64,000 nt of DNA from contig NZ_CP060828.1 of the NCBI RefSeq assembly GCF_014489635.1, positions 5,202,501 through 5,266,500 of the forward strand, given 5' to 3'. The notes below the pieces were generated by a model, which was given only the letters and a program-made list of their open reading frames with translations, was not told the DNA's origin and made no database searches. Position numbers and translations under genes: made by a program. This DNA is from Streptomyces roseirectus (GTDB lineage Bacteria; Actinomycetota; Actinomycetes; Streptomycetales; Streptomycetaceae). Positions 1 through 9,296 of the stretch are shown here, piece by piece. Every line of letters starts with the position of its first letter. Position 1 is the stretch's first letter.

Positions 1-1074
<1,074 letters not shown>

Positions 1075-1158
1075 TTGCTCGCGTCCACTGTGTTGGTTCT
1101 GAAACCACGAACAACCCCGCGTTCCCACAGAGCGTGGTGCGGTTGATTGTTTCATAGT

Positions 1159-1278
1159 GTTTCGGTGGTTATAGCGTGAGGGAAACGCCCGGTTACATTC
1201 CGAACCCGGAAGCTAAGCCTCACAGCGCCGATGGTACTGCAGGGGGGACCCTGTGGGAGAGTAGGACGCCGCCGAACA
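1159..1278 (+). rRNA. rrf: 5S ribosomal RNA
   Basis: This 120-nt segment has the standard actinobacterial 5S layout. It begins gtttcggtgg and ends cgccgaacaa, which pair as helix I. The conserved tract ccgaacccggaagctaagcc lies in the middle. It follows the 23S gene by about 85 bases in the same direction, as expected for a 16S-23S-5S operon. The ends are set by helix pairing and could be off by one or two bases. Confidence 0.96.
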
Positions 1279-1289
1279 ATCTTTGTGGG

Positions 1290-1320
1290 AAACCCCCGCA
1301 CCTTATGGTGCGGGGGTTTT
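1290..1320 (+). terminator. rRNA operon terminator
   Basis: An intrinsic terminator directly follows the 5S gene. The stem aacccccgcac pairs with gtgcgggggtt around a short cttatg loop and runs into a T tract. It should end the ribosomal RNA transcript. Confidence 0.9.
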
Positions 1321-1353
1321 CTGCGTTTGAGCGCGTTTAATACAGTGGCCTCT

Positions 1354-1908
1354 ATGGACGACATAGAGGTACGGGCTGTACGGCCTGATGAGTGGCGGGC
1401 CGTGCGGGAATTGCGGCTGGCCGCGTTGCAGGACGACGCCGCGCCGCTCGCTTTCTTCGACACGTACGAGAGCGCGGTGAAGCAGCCGGACTCGTTCTGG
1501 CAGGAGCGGGCCGCCGGAGCGCGGCAGTTCGTGGCCGTGGGGGCCGGCGGGGAGTGGGTCGGCGGGTTGGCCGTGCTGGTGGAGGAGGCCGGGTCTCTCG
1601 ACTGGGCCGGGTTGCCGGTGGAGCGGCGGCAGGGGCAGGTCGTGGGGGTTTATGTGCGGCCGGCCGCGCGTGGGGGCGGGGTCGTCGTCGGGGGCTTGTT
1701 CCGGGCCGCGCTGGAGTACGCGTGGGAGATCGGGCTCGACCGGGTGCGGTTGCTGGTGCACGAGGAGAATCGGCGGGCCGTCACCGCGTACGAGCGGATC
1801 GGGTTCGTGGCCAGCGGGGTCGTCGTGCCGATCGAGGGGGCCGACGGGAACGAGCTGGAGTACGTGTACGCGCGCGCCCCTAAAGGGACGCGGTCCTCAG
1901 AACGGTAG
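1354..1908 (+). CDS. GNAT family N-acetyltransferase
   Basis: A 184-residue protein with a single GNAT fold. The acetyl-CoA site is seen in the segment VGVYVRPAARGGGVVVGGLF (the R-x-x-G-x-G/A region), followed by the LLVHEENRRAVTAYERIGF motif that closes the fold. The substrate is not predictable. I start at ATG 1354 because the longer frame runs back through the 5S gene. There is no Shine-Dalgarno sequence, and a -10-like TTTAAT/TAATAC lies about 11-18 bases upstream, so the mRNA is probably leaderless or nearly so. The 3' end overlaps the convergent coupling-protein-like gene by 12 bases. Confidence 0.85.
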   Translation: MDDIEVRAVRPDEWRAVRELRLAALQDDAAPLAFFDTYESAVKQPDSFWQERAAGARQFVAVGAGGEWVGGLAVLVEEAGSLDWAGLPVERRQGQVVGVYVRPAARGGGVVVGGLFRAALEYAWEIGLDRVRLLVHEENRRAVTAYERIGFVASGVVVPIEGADGNELEYVYARAPKGTRSSER

Positions 1909-3363
1909 GGCGCTGTCCGGCCAGCGGGACTTCGCCTGCTCCTCCGAGCGGACCAGAGCCAGCGTCGGCAGGCCCTCCGCAGTGCCGGTGGCGAGGAGGT
2001 CCGGGAGCGTGGGGAACGGGGCGACCGCGGCCACGTCGTCCAGGATCAGCGTCAGTGGTGGGTCGAGGCGACCGGAGGATGACCGTTCGGCCATGCGCCG
2101 GCCGCGCTCGACCACGCTTGCGACGAGAGCCGTGAGCAGCGGCATCGCGCCGGGGTTCGTTCGGGGGTCCTCGATCGAGTCGCCCACTACATAGAGCGTG
2201 CCCCCCTCGGCGATGAAGGAATCCAACGCGAGGGCGTCTGTTCGGTTGGGGGTGCAGGCTTCTCGGATGTTGACGGTGGAGAGGGCGGCCAGGGTGCGGG
2301 TCGTCAGCTCCTGGGCGATGTCCCTGCGGTCCGGGTGGGCCGTCAGGGCGGCTTCCAGTTCGCCTGCGGAGCCCGGGGCGGCCTTCGGGTGGGTGCGGAG
2401 GGTTTTCACGGCCTCCTGGACGTTCGTGCCCTGGCTCCAGCGGTGGACGTGTCTGATCGTCCGGCCGTCCAGGGCCGCCGCGTGGAGGTAGCTGCGCAGG
2501 AGGGTGTGGGCCGTGTCCGCGACGGCCTGGTCGATTCTGGCCGTGGGGCGGGTGGGGGCGAGGAGGGCTGTCGCCCTCGCGATCGCCGTGTCCTTGGTCT
2601 CGCAGCCCGTCATGGGGGGCCAGTGGAGGCGGGACGGGGTGTCGCAGAGGTGGGTGGGGTCGTACAGCAGCGTCGGGCCCAGCTTTGCCCTCGCGTCCTT
2701 GGTGGTGTGCCAGAGGGCGGGGTTCGAGGTGAGGACCACGGCGGGGCCGGGGGCGTCCTGGAGGGCCTGGGCGGCGAGGTGGAGACGGGAGTCGCGGGGT
2801 GCGGCTCGGAGGGTGGGTACGGGGGTGGTGAGTGGCTGGGGTACGGGGGTTGGTGCGGGTTCGGTGGGGGCTGGGGTGGGGGCACTGCTGCCCGCAGCTG
2901 CGGCAGGGGGAAGGTGCGGGTCGTCGGGCGTTGCGGCGTACGGCTCAGACGCGCCCTTCTCCTCCCGTTCCCTCCCCCGCGCCGCCTCCCTCTCCCCCCG
3001 TTTCCTGGCCCTGACCACCCTCCACCGAGCCCAAGTCCCCAGGCCGAAGAATGTCAGCGTCAGCAGGATCATCAGCTGGCCGATGAAGAGGCCCCAGAAG
3101 AGGCCGTAGCCGGAGAGGGCGGCCGGTGGGGTGTCGGGCCAGGCGCCGGGGAGGTCGTCGGGGTGGGAGATGAGGTGGCGTAGGGCCAGGGGGGTGCGCA
3201 TGAAGGAGAGGTCCGAGGGCCAGGAGCCGTGCGCGAACAGGCCGGAGAGGCCCGTCGCCGTCCAGGTCAGGACCGTCACCATCAGGAGCAGCGCGAGTAT
3301 TCCGAGGAGCAGGCCGTCGGGGATGCCTCCTTGCTGGCGGGGTCGCTCGCGGGGGTCCGGCAT
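1897..3363 (-). CDS. type IV coupling protein-like (TraD/VirD4-related) membrane protein
   Basis: About 488 residues. Two N-terminal membrane helices (roughly 18-45 and 90-112) are followed by a charged and proline-rich linker, then a C-terminal region related to VirD4/TraM-type coupling proteins (segments LGPTLLYDPTHL, LTLILDDVAAVAPFPTLPDLL and a closing TLALVRSEEQAKSRW). A classical P-loop is not visible, although the Walker-B-like LILDD is. The protein ends soon after the Walker B region, so it looks like a short or degenerate family member. The upstream VirB4-like gene ends in TGA just before this ATG, and a GTG overlapping that stop (3369) is an alternative start. It is the last gene of a six-gene secretion-like set. 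Confidence 0.7.
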   Translation of the reverse strand: MPDPRERPRQQGGIPDGLLLGILALLLMVTVLTWTATGLSGLFAHGSWPSDLSFMRTPLALRHLISHPDDLPGAWPDTPPAALSGYGLFWGLFIGQLMILLTLTFFGLGTWARWRVVRARKRGEREAARGREREEKGASEPYAATPDDPHLPPAAAAGSSAPTPAPTEPAPTPVPQPLTTPVPTLRAAPRDSRLHLAAQALQDAPGPAVVLTSNPALWHTTKDARAKLGPTLLYDPTHLCDTPSRLHWPPMTGCETKDTAIARATALLAPTRPTARIDQAVADTAHTLLRSYLHAAALDGRTIRHVHRWSQGTNVQEAVKTLRTHPKAAPGSAGELEAALTAHPDRRDIAQELTTRTLAALSTVNIREACTPNRTDALALDSFIAEGGTLYVVGDSIEDPRTNPGAMPLLTALVASVVERGRRMAERSSSGRLDPPLTLILDDVAAVAPFPTLPDLLATGTAEGLPTLALVRSEEQAKSRWPDSALPF

Positions 3364-3365
3364 GG

Positions 3366-4784
3366 TCACGCCACCGTGGATTCCGTGCCGTCGAGGTCGG
3401 CCATGTGCTGTTCCATGAACGCCGCCGCCCGTTGCTCGGCCTCCAGCTCGGCGGCGCGCAACGCGTCGTCCGCGGCGTCGGAGGAGGACTCCGTCATCGC
3501 GCGGTCGGTGAAGACGAGGGGACGTTCGGTCTCGGTGACCAGGTGTTTGACGACCTGGACGTTGCCGTTGACGTCCCACACGGCGATGCCCGGCGTGAGG
3601 GTGGGGATGATCTCCACCGCCCAGCGCGGCAGCCCCAACACCCGCCCCGTGGCCCGTGCTTCGTCCGCCTTCTGGGCGTAGATCGTCCGGGTGGACGCCA
3701 TCTTGAGGATCGCCGCCGCCTCCTTGGCCGCCGCCCCGTCGACGACGTCGGAGAGGTGGTGGACGACCGCGACGAACGACAGGCCCAGTCGGCGTCCGAA
3801 CTTCAGCAGGCGCTGGAAGAGCTGGGCGACGAAGGGGCTGTTGATGATGTGCCACGCCTCTTCGACGAGGAAGATGCGCTTCTTGCGGTCGGGGCGGATC
3901 CAGGTGTGCTCCAGCCAGACGCCGACGATCGCCATGAGGATCGGCATCGCGATGGAGTTGCGGTCGATGTGGGAGAGGTCGAAGACGATGAGGGGCGCGT
4001 CGAGGTCGATGCCGACGGTCGTGGGGCCGTCGAACATGCCGCGCAGGTCGCCGTCGACCAGCCGGTCGAGGACGAGCGCGACGTCGAGTCCCCAGGCGCG
4101 TACGTCGTCTATGGCGACGTTCATCGCCTCGGCCGACTCCGGTTCGGGGTGGCGGAGTTGTTCGACGATGTCGGACAGCACCGGCTGGCGTTCCACGATC
4201 GTCTCGTTGACGTAGGCGTGGGCGACCTTGAGGGCGAAGCCGGAGCGTTCGTCGAGGCCGTGGCCCATGGCGACCTCGATGATCGTGCGCAGCAGGGCGA
4301 GCTGGCCGGTCGTCGTGATCGCGGGGTCGAGGGGGTTGAGGCGGATGCCGTCGTCGAGGGCGGCCATCGCGTCGAGGCGGATGGGGGTTATCCCCAGCTC
4401 GCGGGCGATGAGGTTCCACTCGCCGGCGCCGTCCTCGCCCTGGGCGTCGAGGACGACGACCTGGCGGTCCTTGAAGCGCAACTGGCGCAGGACGTAGGTC
4501 TTTTCGAGGGCCGACTTGCCGTTGCCGGATTCGCCGAGGACGAGCCAGTGGGGGGCCGGGAGCTGCTGGCCGTAGAGCTGGAAGGGGTCGTAGATGTAGC
4601 CCTTGCCGGAGTACACCTCGCGGCCGATGATCACGCCGGAGTCGCCCAGGCCCGGTGCGGCGGTGGGGAGGTAGACCGCCTGGGCCTGGCCGGTGGAGGT
4701 GCGGACCGGGAGGCGGGTCGTCTCGACCTTGCCGAAGAGGAAGGCGGTGAAGGCGTCGGTGAGGAGGGAGAGCGGATCCCGCAT
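3366..4784 (-). CDS. VirB4/TraC-like conjugation ATPase
   Basis: A 472-residue cytoplasmic P-loop ATPase of the VirB4/HerA class that would energise a type IV secretion-like channel. Walker A is GESGNGKS (residues 84-91) and Walker B is IFLVEEAW (304-311), with the Trp typical of VirB4-type ATPases. It lacks the N-terminal VirB4 domain. That region may be supplied by the upstream SCO6880-type protein, an arrangement known when VirB4 functions are split. It starts six bases after the upstream gene stops. It lies between the SCO6880-type gene and the coupling-protein-like gene, so co-expression is very likely. Confidence 0.85.
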   Translation of the reverse strand: MRDPLSLLTDAFTAFLFGKVETTRLPVRTSTGQAQAVYLPTAAPGLGDSGVIIGREVYSGKGYIYDPFQLYGQQLPAPHWLVLGESGNGKSALEKTYVLRQLRFKDRQVVVLDAQGEDGAGEWNLIARELGITPIRLDAMAALDDGIRLNPLDPAITTTGQLALLRTIIEVAMGHGLDERSGFALKVAHAYVNETIVERQPVLSDIVEQLRHPEPESAEAMNVAIDDVRAWGLDVALVLDRLVDGDLRGMFDGPTTVGIDLDAPLIVFDLSHIDRNSIAMPILMAIVGVWLEHTWIRPDRKKRIFLVEEAWHIINSPFVAQLFQRLLKFGRRLGLSFVAVVHHLSDVVDGAAAKEAAAILKMASTRTIYAQKADEARATGRVLGLPRWAVEIIPTLTPGIAVWDVNGNVQVVKHLVTETERPLVFTDRAMTESSSDAADDALRAAELEAEQRAAAFMEQHMADLDGTESTVA

Positions 4785-4790
4785 CTGGGC

Positions 4791-6350
4791 CTACCTCCGG
4801 ATGCCGGTGGCGAAGGGGAGTGTGTTGACGAACGCTCGGTGGTGCTCGCGGTCGCACCACTCCAGCTTCAGGTACGACTTGCCGGCCGACGCCCTTATCG
4901 TCCGCTTGTCGCGGTTGAGGGCTTCGGGGGAGCGGGAGGAGACGGTGATGTAGCCGACGAGGTTGACGCCGGCCGCGCCGCTCGCGAGGTCTTCGCCGCG
5001 CTGGTCGAGGCGGGAGTTCGCGGCGACGTCGCGGGGGTCGAGCGTGCGGTTCATCTTGGCCTGGCGGGAGGCTTCGGCCTCGTCGTTGGTCTTCTCCGTC
5101 AGCATGCGTTCGATGGCGACCTCGGTGGGTTCGAGGTCCATCGTGACGGCGACCGTGCGGATGACGTCCGGGGTGTGGACGAGGAGCGGGGCGAGGAAGT
5201 TGACGCCGACCGGGGTCATCGGCCACTCCTTGATCCACGCCGTGGAGTGGCACCAGGGGGCGCGGGTCGAGGACTCGCGGGTCTTGGCCTGGAGGAACGT
5301 CGGTTCCATGGCGTCGAGTTCGGCCGGCCAGGCGTTGCGCTTGGTCATCGCCTGGATGTGGTCGATGGGGTGGTCGGGGTCGTACATGGAGTGGATCAGC
5401 GACGACAGGCGGCCCTGGCCGAGCGGCTGGCGGACGCGGATGTCGGCCTCCTGGAGGCGCGAGCAGATGTCGGTCAGCTCACGGGCCATGACGACGGAGA
5501 GTCCGGCGTCCCGGTCGATCTTGCGGCCGGACTGGGGGCGGGCGGCGCGGGCCATCGCGTGGGCCTCGGCGGCGAGTTCGCGGCTGTAGTGCATGCAGGC
5601 GACGAGGTAGGCGCGGTGCTGCTCGCTGCTCGTGGAGACCATCGACTGGAGCTGGTCGTAGGAGGACTGGAGCCAGGGGAGCGCCTTGTCGTCGCCGCGC
5701 TGGGCGACGTCCTTGGCGTGCGCGTCGGGGTCGGCGGGGAGGGTGCGGGCGAGCATCTGGATGCGGGTGACGAAGCCGTCGCCGTTGGCCACGTGCTTGA
5801 GCAGGGTGCCGAAACGGTCCACCAGGGCTTCCTGGTCCTCGCTGTCGCGCAGGCCGACGCCCGGGCCCTCGATCTCGATGGCCGCCGTCACCGTGCGCCG
5901 GTCGGCGTGCAGGAGGACGGCGAGCTCGTCGGGGCCGAAGGGGGCCGAGAGCCAGGTGATGCGGCCGATGCCGGGGGGCGGGCCGATCTCGACCTCGCGG
6001 CCGTCGAGGCGGGTGCCGGCCTCCATGGCGGAGCTGCGGTAGGCGGTGCCCTGGCGCAGGCTGCGCTTGTAACTGCGGTTGATCTCGAACCACTTGTAGA
6101 ACGTGCGGTGCTTGTACGGCACGTAGACGGCCATCAGCGCGATCAGCGGGAAGCCGGTCAGCAGCACGATCCGCAGGGCGAGCACGGGGACGAGCAGACC
6201 GCACATCATGCCGAGGAACGCGCCCACGATGATGAGGGCGATCTCTCCGGTCTCGCGGTTCTTGCCGACGATCGCGTTCGGCCGGGCGCGGCCGATCAGA
6301 TACGTGCGGCGGGGCGAGACCGCGTGCGACAGGTGGGACTCGGTCGTCAA
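4791..6350 (-). CDS. SCO6880-type (PrgI-like) T4SS-associated membrane protein
   Basis: A 519-residue protein with two adjacent membrane helices near the N-terminus (about residues 37-80) and a long cytoplasmic part. It belongs to the actinobacterial family commonly named after SCO6880 (recognised from memory). That family accompanies VirB4-like ATPases and resembles the PrgI/VirB3 plus N-terminal VirB4 region. The start is TTG 6350, whose last two bases and following A form the TGA stop of the upstream gene (TTGA overlap), indicating translational coupling. The exact role is unknown, but context points to the membrane platform of a DNA or protein translocation channel. Confidence 0.75.
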   Translation of the reverse strand: MTTESHLSHAVSPRRTYLIGRARPNAIVGKNRETGEIALIIVGAFLGMMCGLLVPVLALRIVLLTGFPLIALMAVYVPYKHRTFYKWFEINRSYKRSLRQGTAYRSSAMEAGTRLDGREVEIGPPPGIGRITWLSAPFGPDELAVLLHADRRTVTAAIEIEGPGVGLRDSEDQEALVDRFGTLLKHVANGDGFVTRIQMLARTLPADPDAHAKDVAQRGDDKALPWLQSSYDQLQSMVSTSSEQHRAYLVACMHYSRELAAEAHAMARAARPQSGRKIDRDAGLSVVMARELTDICSRLQEADIRVRQPLGQGRLSSLIHSMYDPDHPIDHIQAMTKRNAWPAELDAMEPTFLQAKTRESSTRAPWCHSTAWIKEWPMTPVGVNFLAPLLVHTPDVIRTVAVTMDLEPTEVAIERMLTEKTNDEAEASRQAKMNRTLDPRDVAANSRLDQRGEDLASGAAGVNLVGYITVSSRSPEALNRDKRTIRASAGKSYLKLEWCDREHHRAFVNTLPFATGIRR

Positions 6351-7699
6351 CGCCCTTCACCTCCCGTGCGGTTGTTGCTGGCGTGCGGGGTGTTCATGGG
6401 GCTGCCCGTGCGGGGGGCGGGCGCGGCGGAGGGGACAGTTCCGCCGCCGTTCGAGGGGCGCGAGCCGTGTGCGGCGATGCCGCCGGAGCCGGGGTTCGCG
6501 GGGCGCGGGGTGCTGCTGTTCGTCGAACCGCCGCCGCCTCCGCCGCCGTCGTTGGCCCGGCTGCTGTGCGTCTTGATGCCCTGGGCGACGAGCGTCGCGG
6601 GCGAGGAGATGACGGCCGCGGCCTTGCTCTCCGCGCCCTGCATGATGCGGTTGTTGCGGGAGGCGGCGATCTCGTCGCCGAAGCCGGGGACGAAGCGGTA
6701 GATCATCGCGCTGGCGAAGATGGCCAGCAGGATGATCGCGAGCCCGGAGACGACGGCGGAGAACGCGTCCGGGCCGTCGTTGCCGGAGAGCGCCCCGGCG
6801 AGGCCGAGCACGATCACGATCACCGGTTTCACCATGATCACGGCGATCATGATCCCGGCCCAGCGGCGGACGTGCCCCCACAGGTTCTTGTCGACGAGCC
6901 CGGCGTACACGACCGTGCCGAGCAGCGCGCCGACGTACAGCAGGGCCGTGCGGATGACGAGTTCGAGCCAGAGGATGCCGGCGGCGAGCACCGACACCAG
7001 GGACACCACGATCAGCATGATCGGGCCGCCGCCGATGTTCTCGCCCTTCGCGAGCGCGGCGGAGAACGTCCCGAAGAACGTGTCGGTCTGGTCGCCGGTC
7101 GCCTTCGCGAGGACGTCCGTGATGCCGTCGGTCGCGGAGACGACGGTGTAGAGGATCAGCGGGGTGAACGCGGACGCGAGCACCGTCAGCCACAGGAAGC
7201 CGACGGCCTCCGAGATCGCGGTGCCGAGGGGGACGCCCCGCACCGCCCGCTTCGCGACGGCCAGCAGCCACAGCACGAGCGTCAGCACGGTCGAGGCCGC
7301 GAACACCACCGCGTACTGCTGGAGGAACTTCTCGTTCGTGAAGTCGACGTTCGCCGTCTCCTTCACGGCCTCGCTCAGCTTGTCCACGGTCCAGGAGGCG
7401 GCGTCCGCACAGCCCTTGGCGAGGGAGGAGAGGGGGTCGAGGGTCTCGGAGACGCCGGGGTTGGTGGAGCTGCGCCCGCTGGTGCCGCGTTCGCAGTACT
7501 CCTTGGCGTCGCCGACGATCAGCCGGCACTCGTCGCTGGAGGGCGACGGCGACGGGGACACCGCCCCGCCCGCACCGCCCGAAGGGCTGGGGCTCGGGTC
7601 GGGGGTGGGCGCGGCGAAGGCTCTCGCGGACAGCAGGACGACGGCGGTCTGTACGGCAGTGAAGGCCCCGGCAAGCCGGAGCGCACGCTTACCGGGCAT
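6347..7699 (-). CDS. VirB6/TrbL-like polytopic membrane protein
   Basis: A 450-residue protein with a signal sequence (residues 1-29, ending AFAAP), a Pro/Ser-rich stretch, a short extracytoplasmic domain with two cysteines, then about six to eight hydrophobic helices (roughly 130-370). The hydrophilic Gly/Ser/Asn/Pro-rich tail (about 380-450) is probably disordered. The topology and position match the VirB6/TrbL core of type IV secretion systems. Its start overlaps the 3' end of the VirB8-like gene by 11 bases, and its stop overlaps the TTG start of the next gene. Confidence 0.75.
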   Translation of the reverse strand: MPGKRALRLAGAFTAVQTAVVLLSARAFAAPTPDPSPSPSGGAGGAVSPSPSPSSDECRLIVGDAKEYCERGTSGRSSTNPGVSETLDPLSSLAKGCADAASWTVDKLSEAVKETANVDFTNEKFLQQYAVVFAASTVLTLVLWLLAVAKRAVRGVPLGTAISEAVGFLWLTVLASAFTPLILYTVVSATDGITDVLAKATGDQTDTFFGTFSAALAKGENIGGGPIMLIVVSLVSVLAAGILWLELVIRTALLYVGALLGTVVYAGLVDKNLWGHVRRWAGIMIAVIMVKPVIVIVLGLAGALSGNDGPDAFSAVVSGLAIILLAIFASAMIYRFVPGFGDEIAASRNNRIMQGAESKAAAVISSPATLVAQGIKTHSSRANDGGGGGGGSTNSSTPRPANPGSGGIAAHGSRPSNGGGTVPSAAPAPRTGSPMNTPHASNNRTGGEGR

Positions 7700-8519
7700 A
7701 CGTGAACCCTCCGTACTCCTCGATGGCCTTGCTGATCTCGTCGGAGCTGGCGGCCTGGTTGTCGCCGGGGACGGGAGCGGGGCCGGATGTGCGGTTCTGG
7801 GTGGTGATCTTCCAGTCGTCGTCCGTCCACTGGAGGTCGAAGGTCCAGGTGCTCCACGACGAACTCACCGGGTCCGTCGAGGTGGTGCCGGACATGCCGA
7901 TGAGGCCCATGGACCAGACGGCGACCTTGGCGGTGGTGTCGGTGTAGCTCTGGACGGTCGTCCCGATGGGGACGGTGCGGGAGACGAACGTGCTGCCCTG
8001 GGGCGCGTTCCCGTTCGCGTCGAGGCCGGCCTTCGCGAGGAAGTCGGCGGAGTAGGCCCGGTCCAGCTCCGGCATGAGCCGGGCGGCCTCGCTCCGGGTG
8101 TAGACGGTCCGGACGACGGTGTCGCGGCCGTCCTTCTGGAACATCGCCGTCGAGCCCAGTGCGACCGCGTAGTTCGCCGCCGCCGATTGAACGCCCTGTC
8201 TGTCGTGTGCGTATCCCGTGGGGATGGACCCCGTCTTCCCCTCGACCGGCTTCGTTCCGGTCGCCGCCGTCGACTCGGCCTGCGGCTTCGTGCCGGAGGC
8301 GCCGTTCGAGGACGCGGCGGCGCCGGAGCCGTCGCCGCTGCCCCGGTTCGCGAAGGCGATCGCGGCGATCAGGACGACGACCACGGCGACGACGGTGACG
8401 AGGCTGCGGGAGGAGGAGCGGGCGGGCCGGCGTGTGGTGTCCGTTTCGGGGAGCCGGGTGCGGGTACCCGGGTAGCCACCGGCGGATGTGTCGTGGCCGG
8501 GCTCGTCGACGGGACTCAT
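7689..8519 (-). CDS. VirB8/TcpC-like conjugal transfer protein
   Basis: A 276-residue bitopic protein: cytoplasmic N-terminus of about 30 residues, one membrane helix (SLVTVVAVVVVLIAAIAFANRG), an Ala/Ser/Gly-rich linker, then a soluble domain outside the membrane. Streptomyces homologues are usually annotated as conjugal transfer proteins, and the architecture is that of VirB8/TcpC scaffold proteins. I start at ATG 8519 (MSPVDEP) because the residues before it in the longer frame are arginine-rich read-through. It sits between the pilin-like gene and the VirB6-like gene. Confidence 0.7.
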   Translation of the reverse strand: MSPVDEPGHDTSAGGYPGTRTRLPETDTTRRPARSSSRSLVTVVAVVVVLIAAIAFANRGSGDGSGAAASSNGASGTKPQAESTAATGTKPVEGKTGSIPTGYAHDRQGVQSAAANYAVALGSTAMFQKDGRDTVVRTVYTRSEAARLMPELDRAYSADFLAKAGLDANGNAPQGSTFVSRTVPIGTTVQSYTDTTAKVAVWSMGLIGMSGTTSTDPVSSSWSTWTFDLQWTDDDWKITTQNRTSGPAPVPGDNQAASSDEISKAIEEYGGFTYAR

Positions 8520-8663
8520 ACGGTGTGCGCCCCTTCTGCGTCGTATGCGGTGGACGCGTCGTGGGAAGACGCGTTCCGGTACGACGGTAGCCGTGCTGGT
8601 TCCCGCGCGGGCGCGGTGTGGTGACTCGACATCAGGGAGACGCAACCTCAGGGGAGACGAGGG

Positions 8664-8972
8664 CTAGACGGCCATGCCGTACACGATGGTGAACAGCGTG
8701 CCGAGAGAGCCGATGATGAAGACTCCGGTGAGGCCCGCGATGATGAGGCCCTTGCCCTGTTCCGCGCTGAAGGTGTCCCGCAGGGCGGTCGCGCCGATAC
8801 GTTGCTTCGCGGCGCCCCAGACGGCGATACCGAGGCAGATCAGGATCGCGAAGGCCATCACGACCTGGATCATCGTCTTGGCCTCGGTGCCCAGAGTGCC
8901 GAAGGGGCCCCAGTCAGGAGCGATCCCGCCGATGATGGTGTTGATGTCTCCCTTGTCGGCCGCGAAGAGCAT
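8664..8972 (-). CDS. small two-helix membrane protein, VirB2 pilin-like
   Basis: A 102-residue protein with two hydrophobic helices (about 37-55 and 75-97) separated by a short charged loop. This is the size and topology of VirB2/TrbC pilin-type subunits, although no signal peptide is obvious. ATG 8972 is preceded by AGGGGCGG at a suitable distance. A GTG at 8981 would add three residues but sits too close to that ribosome-binding site. It is the first gene of the secretion-like set and would be the subunit needed in largest amount, consistent with the promoter-proximal position. Confidence 0.7.
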   Translation of the reverse strand: MLFAADKGDINTIIGGIAPDWGPFGTLGTEAKTMIQVVMAFAILICLGIAVWGAAKQRIGATALRDTFSAEQGKGLIIAGLTGVFIIGSLGTLFTIVYGMAV

Positions 8973-9296
8973 GTAAGTCACCGCCCCTGGTGGGTAGTTC
9001 CGTTCGTGGCCCGCTGCCGTGCGCAGGGGTCGGGCCCCATTGTCACCGACAATGCCGCTGACGTATGTCGACTTGGCGGCATTGCCGGGTGGGATTCGTA
9101 TGAATGGTTCGTATCGTCACTCTGTGTATCACGGCAGGTCACGCCGGGCAATGAGGTGCGCGCTGAACCTGTGGGTGTGGTTCTACGGAACCTGTCGGCG
9201 CCTCTGTCGTTGAGACACTTTCCCGATGCTCTCACGGTCGTAACACGAACGGGCCGCGGCGTGGTCGCCGCGGCCCGCTCCGATGTTGACGCCGGG
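8973..9296 (+). other. intergenic region between pilin-like gene and S53 peptidase gene
   Basis: About 320 bases with no convincing gene. It must hold the promoter of the leftward secretion-like operon and ends with the hairpin serving the S53 peptidase gene. Short open frames here have poor codon bias. I see no repeat element or strong promoter consensus. Confidence 0.6.
9251..9276 (-). terminator. hairpin downstream of the S53 peptidase gene
   Basis: The stem gggccgcggcg pairs perfectly with cgccgcggccc around a tggt loop. It lies just past the stop codon of the leftward peptidase gene. It lacks a long U tract, as is common for Streptomyces terminators. Confidence 0.7.

Noticed and set aside
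3405..6701. 1098-codon rightward open frame opposite the VirB4 and SCO6880-type genes
   Set aside because: Long antisense frames are a by-product of high G+C. The leftward frames encode recognisable ATPase and membrane proteins.
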